From CAMLIZ01 sp036231905 (GTDB taxonomy: Bacteria; Pseudomonadota; Gammaproteobacteria; Burkholderiales; Burkholderiaceae_C): a DNA stretch of 64,000 bases. The notes beneath the pieces were generated by a model. The model saw only the letters and a program-made list of their open reading frames with translations, ran no database searches and had not been told where the DNA came from. Location: assembly GCF_036231905.1 (NCBI RefSeq), contig NZ_JAZARE010000013.1, positions 1-64,000 of the forward strand, read 5' to 3'. Below, one piece after another: positions 14,907 to 24,500 of this stretch. Numbering within the stretch: position 1 is the first letter of the stretch; every line of letters begins with the position of its first letter. A program made the translations under genes and the position numbers.

Positions 14907-16228
14907 TGGACCGCGCCAGCGAGCTTGCACGCAGCCTGGCGGCCGGGCTGGAGCAGGCCATCGCACGCGCCACGCCGGTGGGCATGCGCGGCCGTGTCAG
15001 CCAGGCGGTGGGCATGCTGGTGCACGCCACCGGCATCCAGGCCCATGTGGGGGAGCTGTGCGAGCTGGCCACGCCGGGGGAGCCGCCCCTGCTGGCCGAG
15101 GTGGTGGGCTTCCAGCAGAACACCGCCATCCTCACGCCGCTGGGGCCGACCACCGGCATCTCGGCGCTGACCGAGGTGCTGCCGTCCGGCCGGGGCCATG
15201 TGTGCCCTGTGGGCCCCGGCCTGCGCGGCCGGGTGCTCAACGCGATGGGCGAGCCGATCGACGGCCGTGGCGAGCTGCAGGTGCAAGCCTGGCTGCCCGC
15301 GCAGCGCGAGCCGGTGGATCCGCTGGCTCGCCGCCTGATCGAGCGGCCGCTGGCCACCGGCATCCGGGCCATCGACGGCCTGCTCACGCTCGGCGAAGGC
15401 CAGCGCATCGGCGTGTTCTCGCCGCCGGGCATCGGCAAGAGCACCTTGCTGGGCATGCTGGCGCGCGGATCGTCGGCCGACGTGAATGTGATCGCGCTGA
15501 TCGGCGAACGTGGGCGCGAGGTGCGCGAGTTCATCGAACACAGCCTGGGCCCGGAAGGCCTGGCCAAGACGGTGATGGTGGTCTCCACCTCGGATCGTGC
15601 GCCGATGGAGCGCATCAAGTCGGCCTACGTGGCCACCGCCATTGCCGAACACTTCCGCGAGCAGGGCCAGTCGGTGCTGCTGCTGGTGGACTCGCTCACC
15701 CGCTTTGCGCGCGCCCAGCGCGAGATCGGCCTGGCCAGCGGCGAGCCGCCCACGCGGCGCAGCTATCCGCCGTCCATCTTCTCGATGCTGCCGCAGCTGC
15801 TGGAGCGCGCCGGCCAGGGCGAGCGCGGTGCGATCACGGCCATCTATTCGGTGCTGACCGAGGGCGACGAGGACAACGACCCGATCTCGGAGGAGGTGCG
15901 CTCCATCCTGGACGGCCACATCGTGCTGTCGCGCAAGCTCGCGTCGGCCGGCCACTTCCCGGCCATCGACGTGCTGGCCAGCGTCAGCCGGGTGATGCCG
16001 CAGGTGGTGTCCGCGGAGCACCAGGCGGCCGCAATGCGCGTGAGGGCGCTGCTGGCGAAGTACCAGGAGATGGAGCTGCTGGTGCAGATCGGTGAATACG
16101 AATCCGGCCGCGACGAGCTGGCCGACCGCGCCATCGCGGCGCGTTCGGCGCTGCAGTTCTTCCTGGCGCAGGCGCCGCATGCGCTGCAAGGCTTCGACCA
16201 GACCGTGGCCGCGGTCTGCCGCTATTGA
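14906..16228 (+). CDS. sctN: T3SS ATPase SctN
   Basis: 440 residues from ATG 14906, coupled to sctL. It is an F1-beta/FliI-like hexameric ATPase that strips chaperones and unfolds cargo. The Walker A loop PPGIGKST is at about residues 173-180 (K178); Walker B is VLLLVDSLTRFARAQREIGL; the family signature PPSIFSMLPQLLERAG and the arginine-finger region follow. Length (about 430-455) and motifs are complete. The N-terminal helix MDRASELARSLAAGLEQAIA is the membrane-targeting/stalk segment. Confidence 0.97.
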   Translation: MDRASELARSLAAGLEQAIARATPVGMRGRVSQAVGMLVHATGIQAHVGELCELATPGEPPLLAEVVGFQQNTAILTPLGPTTGISALTEVLPSGRGHVCPVGPGLRGRVLNAMGEPIDGRGELQVQAWLPAQREPVDPLARRLIERPLATGIRAIDGLLTLGEGQRIGVFSPPGIGKSTLLGMLARGSSADVNVIALIGERGREVREFIEHSLGPEGLAKTVMVVSTSDRAPMERIKSAYVATAIAEHFREQGQSVLLLVDSLTRFARAQREIGLASGEPPTRRSYPPSIFSMLPQLLERAGQGERGAITAIYSVLTEGDEDNDPISEEVRSILDGHIVLSRKLASAGHFPAIDVLASVSRVMPQVVSAEHQAAAMRVRALLAKYQEMELLVQIGEYESGRDELADRAIAARSALQFFLAQAPHALQGFDQTVAAVCRY

Positions 16229-16236
16229 GGGCTGCC

Positions 16237-16722
16237 ATGAACGACGACTGGGCCCGGCTCACCCGCGTGCGCGAAGCCCAGCTGGCGGCCGCACGCGAGG
16301 CGGTCGAGCAGGAGCGTGTGCGTGTGCAGGCCAGCCTGGCGCAGGCCCAGCGTGCCCAGGCGCAGCTGCAGCAGCAGGCTCATGCCAAGTCGGCGCTGTG
16401 GCAGGACACCACCCAGGCCCTGGCGCAGGGTGGCTGCGGCGCGGGCACGCTGCGGCAGGCCCAGGTCTGGAGCGGCGCGCTGGACAGGCGCATTGCCGAC
16501 GCGGGCCAGGGTGTGCAGGCCGCCGAGCAGGCGGTGGCTGAACGCATGGCCGAGCTGCAACAACGGCGCAGCCAGCTTCGGCACGCGAGCAGCGAAGTCG
16601 AGAAGGTCAGGCAGGTGCACCAGCGGCTGCAGGCGGCCGAGCGCCGCGGTGCCGAAGTGCGCGCCGAGGACCGGCTGGACGAACTGGCGGCGCAGCGCTG
16701 GCTGCGTGTGCGCGGGAGTTGA
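16237..16722 (+). CDS. sctO: T3SS central stalk protein SctO
   Basis: 161 residues from ATG 16237. The whole protein is a predicted antiparallel coiled coil rich in Ala, Gln, Arg and Glu (LTRVREAQLAAAREAVEQER; later LQQRRSQLRHASSEVEKVRQ), like SctO/YscO/FliJ, which fills the centre of the ATPase hexamer and contacts SctV. Sequence identity in this family is low; the position after sctN and the coiled-coil architecture carry the call. No sctP (needle-length regulator) follows; sctT is next, six bases on. Confidence 0.8.
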   Translation: MNDDWARLTRVREAQLAAAREAVEQERVRVQASLAQAQRAQAQLQQQAHAKSALWQDTTQALAQGGCGAGTLRQAQVWSGALDRRIADAGQGVQAAEQAVAERMAELQQRRSQLRHASSEVEKVRQVHQRLQAAERRGAEVRAEDRLDELAAQRWLRVRGS

Positions 16723-16728
16723 GCGGCC

Positions 16729-17508
16729 ATGGAAAGCCTGGAACTCGCCACCCTCGAGCGCCTGTTCACGCCGGTGGCGCTGACGATGCCGCGCCTGCTG
16801 GCGATCTTCCTGGTGGTGCCCTTCCTCTCGGGCAGCATGCTGAGCGGCCTGGTTCGCAACGGCCTGCTGCTGATGCTGGCGTTTTTCATGTCACCGCTGG
16901 CGGCCGACATGCCGCCCGCCTCGCTCGGGATGTGGCTGCTCATCGCGGCCAAGGAGGCGCTGATCGGCCTGATGCTGGGCCTGGGCTTCGGCATCTTCAT
17001 CTGGGCGCTGCAGAGCGTGGGCGACCTGATCGACTTCCAGACCGGCTCGGGCAATGCCTCCTTCTTCGACCCGGTGGCCGGCCATGAGAACGGGCCGACC
17101 GGCGAGTTCCTGGGCTGGCTGGTGATCACGCTGTTCGTGTCGTCCGGCGGCCTGCTGGCCATGCTGGGGGTGATCGCCGATTCCTACCGGCTGTGGCCGG
17201 TGGGCTCGTTCTTCCCGAACGTGGGTGCGGTGTTGGAGCAGTTTGTCGTCCGCCAGGGCGACACCTTGTTCCAGTGGATCGTGAAGCTCGCGTCGCCGGT
17301 GCTGATGGTGCTGCTGCTGGTGGAGCTGGGTGCTGGCCTCATCAGCCGCGCGGCGCCGCAGCTGAACGTGTTCGTGTTCGCGCAGCCGCTCAAGAGCCTG
17401 CTGGCCACCTTGATGATGCTGCTGTTCCTGCACTTCGTGTACGACTCGCTGCGCGTGTTCCTGCAGCCCGAAAACGGCGTGCTGGAGTTCCTGCGCCTCG
17501 CGCTGTAG
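16729..17508 (+). CDS. sctT: T3SS export apparatus protein SctT
   Basis: 259 residues with about six to eight membrane segments. The family core is visible: LTMPRLLAIFLVVPFLSG at the N-terminus, AAKEALIGLMLGLGFGIF (about 75-92), QTGSGNASFFDPVAGHENGP and ELGAGLISRAAPQLNVFVFA (about 205-224), which is the SctT/FliR hallmark. One copy caps the R5S4 export gate. It is followed by sctU after three bases. Confidence 0.96.
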   Translation: MESLELATLERLFTPVALTMPRLLAIFLVVPFLSGSMLSGLVRNGLLLMLAFFMSPLAADMPPASLGMWLLIAAKEALIGLMLGLGFGIFIWALQSVGDLIDFQTGSGNASFFDPVAGHENGPTGEFLGWLVITLFVSSGGLLAMLGVIADSYRLWPVGSFFPNVGAVLEQFVVRQGDTLFQWIVKLASPVLMVLLLVELGAGLISRAAPQLNVFVFAQPLKSLLATLMMLLFLHFVYDSLRVFLQPENGVLEFLRLAL

Positions 17509-17511
17509 GCC

Positions 17512-18543
17512 ATGGCTGAAAAAGACCAGAAGCCCACGCCGAAGCGCCTGCGCGACGCGCGCAAGCGCGGCGAGGTGGTGTTCAGCCAGGACGTGTCCTC
17601 GGCGGTCAGCTTTGCGGTGGTGGTGGCGGCGCTGTGGGCGCTGGGGCGCTCGGCGCTGGGCCTGCTGCAGGCGCTGTGGCAGCACGCCAGCGACGGCCGG
17701 CTGCTGGCGCGCCCGGGCGAGCACGCCGGTGAACTGATGCTCCTGGCCGGTGAAACCCTGTTGTGGTGTGCCGCGGGCATCACGGTGATCGCACTGCTGG
17801 GTGCCTTTGCGGGCTCGTTCTTCCAGGTGGGCGGGTTGGCGGCCTGGGAGCGCATCAAGCCGGATGTGAACCGCCTGAACCCGGCCGAAGGCTTCAAGCG
17901 CATCTTCTCCACCCGCAACCTGGTGAACCTGCTGAAGATGGTGCTGAAGACGCTGCTGCTGGCGCTGCTGCTCTTCACCGTGATCCGTGCCTACATCGAC
18001 CCCGCGCTGAAGACCGGCTATGCCACCCCGGCCTCGGTGATGGCCTTCGGCGGGCATGCGCTGCTGGTGGTGTTTGCCTGGGCGGGGGTGATCTATGCCG
18101 CGATGGCGGGCGTGGACTACGTGCACCAGCACCACGAGTTCATGAAGCAGCAGCGCATGTCGATCGACGACATCCGGCGCGAGCACAAGGAAACCGAGGG
18201 CGACCCGATCAACCAGTCGCGCCGCCGCTCGGCCCATTTCGAGGCGGTGTACGCCAGCCTGGTGGACCGGGTGCGTGCATCGTCGGCGGTGATCCATTCG
18301 GCCCGCGTGGCGGTGGCGCTGCAGTACCTGGGCGAACACGACCTGCCGCGCGTGATCGCGCGCGGCGAGGGCGACGTGGCCGCCACCATCCGCCGCTTTG
18401 CGTCCGAGGCGCTGATTCCCACCGAATTCGAGGCCAGCCTGGCCGAACGGCTGTACGACGAGATCCCGATCGACCAGCCGATCACCCGCGCGCTGTACGA
18501 ACCCGTGGCCCAGCTGTTGCGCTGGGCCCGGGGCGGCGAGTAG
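17512..18543 (+). CDS. sctU: T3SS switch protein SctU without the NPTH autocleavage motif
   Basis: 343 residues, normal length. It starts with the usual TPKRLRDARKRGEVVFSQD, has four membrane helices (about 28-55, 72-100, 135-160 and 180-205) and a cytoplasmic domain introduced by DDIRREHKETEGDPINQSRRR. In SctU/FlhB the cytoplasmic domain cleaves itself between N and P of NPTH. Here the aligned position (codons 18295-18306, residues 262-265) reads HSAR in the context SSAVIHSARVAVALQYL. The downstream fold (IPIDQPITRALYEPV) is conserved, so this is a motif loss, not a frameshift. Cleavage by the known mechanism should not be possible. Confidence 0.93.
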   Translation: MAEKDQKPTPKRLRDARKRGEVVFSQDVSSAVSFAVVVAALWALGRSALGLLQALWQHASDGRLLARPGEHAGELMLLAGETLLWCAAGITVIALLGAFAGSFFQVGGLAAWERIKPDVNRLNPAEGFKRIFSTRNLVNLLKMVLKTLLLALLLFTVIRAYIDPALKTGYATPASVMAFGGHALLVVFAWAGVIYAAMAGVDYVHQHHEFMKQQRMSIDDIRREHKETEGDPINQSRRRSAHFEAVYASLVDRVRASSAVIHSARVAVALQYLGEHDLPRVIARGEGDVAATIRRFASEALIPTEFEASLAERLYDEIPIDQPITRALYEPVAQLLRWARGGE

Positions 18544-18572
18544 CTCTCTGTCACTTTCAGGAGGTAGTCACC

Positions 18573-21500
18573 ATGTTCCCACCTGGCGAAGGTCCTTCCC
18601 GCCGCGTCACACCGGTCTCCGTGCCGACCCCCACGCCGACACCGTCGTCGACCGCACGCCCGGGCGGCTCCTCCGGTACCTCCTCGTCGCCATCACCGAT
18701 GAACGACATGGACGAGATCCGTGCGATGCGCCGCGCGGCCGAGATCCAGCGCCAGATCCAGGCGCAGATCGCCCGCCAGCAGGCCGAACTGGCCGAGCAG
18801 CGGCGGCAGGCCGAGGCCGCCAAGAAGCGCGCCGAAGAGGCCGCGCGTGCCGCCTGGGAGGCGGAGGAGCAGGCCCGCCGCGCAAAGTCCGCCCAGGACA
18901 AGGCGCGCACTCAGACCGAGCTGGAGATGAAGAACGCGGAGCTCGACTCCGCCGCGGCCGACTGGCAGCACAAGGAAAAGCAGGTCAAGCTCACCGAGGC
19001 GGAGCTGGCCGATGCCAAGGAGCGGCAGAAGGACCCCACGTCCACGAAGACGCGGCCCACGCAGGCGGCGGTCACCCAGGCCGAAGGCGAGCTCAAGGAC
19101 GCTGGCGAGGTGAAGGACCTGCTCGACTCGCGTGTCACCGCGATGAAGAAGGAGGCGCAGGCCACCAAGGCCGAGGCCGACGCGGTGCCCGACAACTGGC
19201 AGGGCCCCGTGGCGCCCGGGCAGAAGGCGCCGATGGTGCAGGGCCGGGAGAAAGCCGTTCGGCTGCGTGCAGAGGCCAACGACGCATGGGGCGACTTCAA
19301 CAAGAAGCTGGTCGCGTGGGACGTCAAGCAGAAGAAGACGGCCGTGGACACGGCCGAGGCCAAGCTGCCGAGCCTGCGCAAGCAGTACCACAACATTCCG
19401 CAGGACGACCTCGAATCGGCAGCCGGTCTGCCCCAGGCGCGCGCCGACTACACCGACGCCCTGGCGCGGCAGAAGGTGGTGAACGCATCGGCCGATGCCA
19501 CCCACAAGCAGGTGCTGGCGCTGCAGGCTGACGACAAGGTGACCGCGGCACGCGCCGGGCTGATGAAGGAACAGAAGGAGCTGGGCATGTGCGTGGCCGA
19601 TTCGCCGGCCACCCGCGAACTCACCAAAGCGACTGACGAGGCCAAGCAGGCCCACGCCGCCGCCGACACCGCGCTGGCGAGCGCAGCGAAGTCGCTGCAG
19701 GACTACGAACTGGCCAGCAAGAAGCAGGACCTGGACGCCGCCAAGGCCGACCTCCAGGCCATCACCGGCGGGCAGTACGGCCCTTATGTGCCCGGCACAG
19801 CCGCTGGGGACGCGAGCGCCAAGGTCACCCAGCTGCAAAAGGAATACGACGCGATCGCCAGCGGCAAGGAGAGCACCCAGACCAACCTGGCCAACGCCAA
19901 GTCGCAGGAGCTGCTGGCCTCGCTGGGCACGGCCAAGCAGGACGATCCCGGCTCCTTGTGGGCGCTGTTCAGCAAGGACGACAACGCCACGACGCTGGCG
20001 CAGCCCATGATGAACCAGTACCACCTGCAGTACGGGGACACGGCGCACGCCATGAGCGGCACCTACCTGGACAACATAGTGGGCATGACCCTGGGCATGA
20101 AGCCGTCGGTGGACCTGGCATCGCTGAGCCCCCAGGAGCGCGAGCGCGTGCTGCATGAGCAGGCGCTGTTCGGCGGGGAGGACATGGAGCGCATCGGCAA
20201 GGTGAGCGACAAGCTCGGTGAGGCGAGCGACGAAGTGGGCGGCGACAAGGGCTCGCCCCACGTGGCGCTGCTGCCGGTGGTGTGGGGCTCCAAGGATGTC
20301 GGCATGACCACCACCACGCTGTACCGCGTGGACGGTGCAAAGGGCGAGAAGTTCGTCGACGACCAGGGCAACATCTACGACGACTGGCACGAGTACCGCT
20401 ACGAAAACGGCCTGCCGCCCACCGACTCCAAGATCGTGCTGCCCAAGGACGGCCACCTCAAGGTGGACGACAGCGGCAACGTGATCACCGAGACGGGCAA
20501 GGCCTCGCTCGAGACCGGCTGGGACAAGTTCAAGCGCGAATGGCACATGGACTACGTGGTGGCCGGCGTCACCATCGTGGGCGGCGTGCTGGTGGATGCG
20601 GCGGGCATCCTCACCATGCCCATCGGCGTGGGCGTGGGGCTGGAGGTGCTGGGCACCTCGATGATCGTGGCCGGCATCGGCTATGGCGCCTACGAGGCGG
20701 GCCACGACCTCGTCAAGCTGGCCGACCATGGCCAGTCGCTCAATCCGATCACCAACTCGCAGGCCCGCATGGACATGATCATGCTGGGCTCCTCGGTGCT
20801 GGCCGGTGGCGCGGTGAAGGCGGGTTTCCAGGCCAGCATGGCCTCGCGCACGGCGCTGTCGGCCGAGCGGGCCGGCATGACGGACGCGTCGCTGGCTGCG
20901 CGCGGCGCGGCGCAGGGCTACCGCAGCACCGCGATGAAGCTGGGCATCCCGGCCGCGGTGGCCGGGGTGGAGCCCATGGCCGAGCAGAGCGTGATGGCGG
21001 CGGCCAACTGGGACAAGATGACCGACACCGAGAAGTCCCAGTACTGGCAGCAGATGGCCCTGGGGGCGTCGCAGATCTTCGTCAACCCGGCCTTGCGCAG
21101 CGGCATGAAGTCCGTGGCCGCCCGCCATGGTTGGATCTCGCCCCAGGCGGCCGGCCCGGGCAGCGTGCAGGTCGGCGAACGGCCTGCGGGCGCGGTGCCC
21201 GACGCGCTGGCGGAGGTGACCGGCAAGGCGGGCGATCTCGCCGTGGGCGCCGCGCATGAACGCGGCCAGATGCTGGATGTGAAGCTGCCGGGTGTGGCCG
21301 ACCCCGCATCAGCCGGCCCCGTCACCGTGCCCACCGCCAGCCATCCGGCACAAGGCGCGCCGCAGGCTGGGCAGCCCGCCGCTGCGCCACCCGGTGCGAA
21401 AGCGGGGCCTCAACCCGGCGCCGCAGCGCCGCGCACACGTGCGGCCGGGCCGGCCGACATGCCCACCGTGTTCCATGCCGACCCGGGCGCGGGCGACACC

Positions 21501-24500
21501 ACCTTGGTGAACCTGCGCCTGCAGCAGCCGGGTGCTGCTGATCCGGCGTCCGGCACCAGCACCGCGGCGGCGGCTGCACGACCGGATGCCAAGCGGGCCG
21601 GCCAGGCCCAGGATCCGTCCGCCGTGGAAAGCGGCACCACCCAGAAACAGGCCCGCGACCCGCGCCGGCAGACGCAGGAGCGCGCGCGCGACCCACGCAC
21701 CCAGGCGCTGGGCCAGTTGCGTGACACCCACCCGCGCGCGGTGATCGGCGAGCAGGGCCGCGTGGTCGAGTTGCGCGGCGCTGATGGCCGGCCACTGGGT
21801 GGGCGCCCGCCGGCCGAGGCCTTGCGCTACACCAGCGCCAAGACGGGCGCCGACTCACCGGTGCCGCAAGCCGACACGGGCGGCACTGCAGCGCCAGCCG
21901 TGCAAACCGGGCACGCTGCCCCTGCGCCGGTGGAAGCGCCCGCCACGGCGGACCCGGCGGCCGCGCTGGCGCCCACCCTGGCCTCGCAGCCGGCGCAGAT
22001 CGTGCGCACGGTGGAGGAAGCGGGGGCGCAGGCCACCAGCACGCCCACGAGCGCTGAGTACGAAGGCACCGCCGCCGCCCGGCGCGGCACGGACGCCTTG
22101 CCCCAGCGGGTGGGCGGCAAGCGCCAGCAGGTGAGGGCGTTGCCGCAGCGCGCGCAGGCGTACGACGCCATCCGCAAGGGCGAAGCGCCTGGCAGCCTGT
22201 TCAAGCCCAGCCAGGAGCAGAAGGCCTACCTGGACTACGTGACGGGCGACAAGGCCGCACGCAACGGTGACGCCGTGCGCTTCCTCGTGTCCGACCGTGC
22301 ACCGCACGAGGTGTTCGTCAACGAAGGCGGTGAAGGCCTGCCGATCGAGCTGGACACCGTTGTGCATGGCACGTTCGACGACGCACGCGCCGCCGCGGCC
22401 GGAAAGAACGGGGCCTGGGTCTATCGTGTCAGCGGCCCGGAGCGCCTGGTGGACGAGTCCCTGGCCGGCCCGCGCCTGGACCCCAAGCGTGTTGAAGGCG
22501 CGGTGCGCGTGTTTGACGATGGCGAGCTCTTTCCCGCTGCGGCGCCCAACCTGAAGCACGAGGTTCCCTACACCAACCCCATGCTCGGGCGCCTGGACAC
22601 GAGGAGCATCCGCCCGTCGGCCGGCGGGCGCTACTGGCAGGAGAAGTACGTCGATGCCGGGCTGAAGTTCATGCAGGTCAAGGACCAGGTGCTGCAGAAG
22701 TTCGGCCGCGGCACGGGTCCCACACGGGCCGAGCCGGGCGAGCGGCCGCCGGTGTCGGCCTGGGCGCGCGAGGTGGTGGGCCAGCCGCGTCGCGAGAACC
22801 GGGTGGCCGACGTGCACTTCCACCGGCTGCCCTATGACCGGCGGCTGGCGCTGACCATCGGCAGCATGCTCAACACGGCGGGCGACACCGTGCGCATTGC
22901 CTTCGGCGCCATTCCGCAAGGCTGCGGCAAGGGCTACTACTCGGCCAAGGATTCGCCGGAGCTCACCTTCAAGAACGCCTGGCGCCTGGACGGGCGCTTC
23001 GCGCGCGACTTCATGGGCATGACGCCGGAGCAGCAGGCTCGCGCCGACGTGATGATCACCGGCAAGAACCCGGCGGAGCCCGGCTTCAAGGAGTACGTGC
23101 GCACCCTGATGCAGGAGCACCCCGGGGTGTTCAAGGGGATCGGCGAGCTCACGGTGCACAAGGAGTACGTGACCGCGATGCTCGGCAAGGAGCAGGTGCG
23201 GCTGGACGCACGCAGCCTGAAGGAGGTGTTCGAGGCGGCCGACGAGTTCGGCCTGGTGCTGCTGGTGCACAACGACTGGGGCCATGCGCCGGTGGGCCCC
23301 GACGGCCTGCACACCGCCGGCCATGAGGGCTACCAGTACTTCGACAAGCTGATCGACCTGGCCTCGGAGCACCAGAACGTGCGCCTGGTGCTGGCCCACA
23401 CCGGCATCGGCCGCTACTTCCGCCCCAATGCCGAGCCTGGCACCTTTCGGGTGAACGGCGAGGACCGCGTGGTGCCCGAGCATGTGGCGCGCCTGTACAC
23501 CGCGCTCGAGCGTGCGCCCAACACCCACTTCGACATCTCCTGGAACGACGTGGGCGAGGCGTACGTGTTCGATCCGCGCATGGGTGACGCGCTGGTCAAC
23601 TTCATCGTCGAACACCCGGACCGCGTGCTCTACGGCAGCGACTCGGTGAAGCCGCCCAACCAGGCCTTCTACGAGCACAACCGCACCACGCTGGAGCCGC
23701 TGCTGAACCGGCTGGAGCAACGCAGCCCCTTGGCGGCGTGGCTGCTGGAGCGTGGCAACTACGAGCGCCTGTTCGGCGAGGCGGATGTGGACTCGGTGAA
23801 CCGCACGTCCACGCTGCTGCGGGGCAAGGGCCGGGAGGCGGACGCGCTCGAGATGGAGCAGCGCACCGCCGCCGTGCGCGAACTGCAGCGCCAGACGCGC
23901 GAAAAGATGGTTCGTGACGACCCCCGCCTGGTGGACCAGGTCCGCACGATGCGCACGGAGGATCCCTCCAATCCGCTGCTGCGCATGTTCGACGACCTCG
24001 ACCTCGACACCCCCTTGCCCGGAGAAGGCCGCACCCAGGTGGCCGGCGCACGGGCCGCGGGCGAGCCGCCCCACGGCGTGGGAGCGGAGGGGAAGGAAGG
24101 GCTGCGGTCGCTGGACCACCTGCGGCAGCCGCCCGACAAGCGGGCGGTGAACCGCGAATATGACCAGACCCTGGCGCGCAACCAGCGCGAGGACCTGAAC
24201 GTCACGCCCTCCAGCCGCGAAGCCCAGCGCGAGAGCAAGGGTGCGATCCGCGCCGTGGCCGCAGCGCTGGGGCTGACGGCCACCGGCGCGGCGGCGGCGG
24301 AGCTGTCGCACATGGGGCCGGCGGCGCAGAACAACGCCGACATGGGCGCCTTCTTCCTGCGCAGCGTGGCCGGCCTGGGCCGATCGCTCTACAAGGAGTG
24401 GGTGCGTTTTGCGACCGAGTCCTTGTTCGAGGAAGGACACATCAGCCAGGACAAGATCGACTGGTACATCAACCGGGTGCAGAAACTGGGCCGCAGCTAC

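Noticed and set aside
17763..18572. The open frame of the giant gene continues upstream inside sctU for 270 codons.
   Set aside because: It overlaps the well-identified sctU in another frame; ATG 18573 has a perfect ribosome site, and the upstream part has the Arg/Gly/Pro-rich composition of a GC-rich shadow frame.
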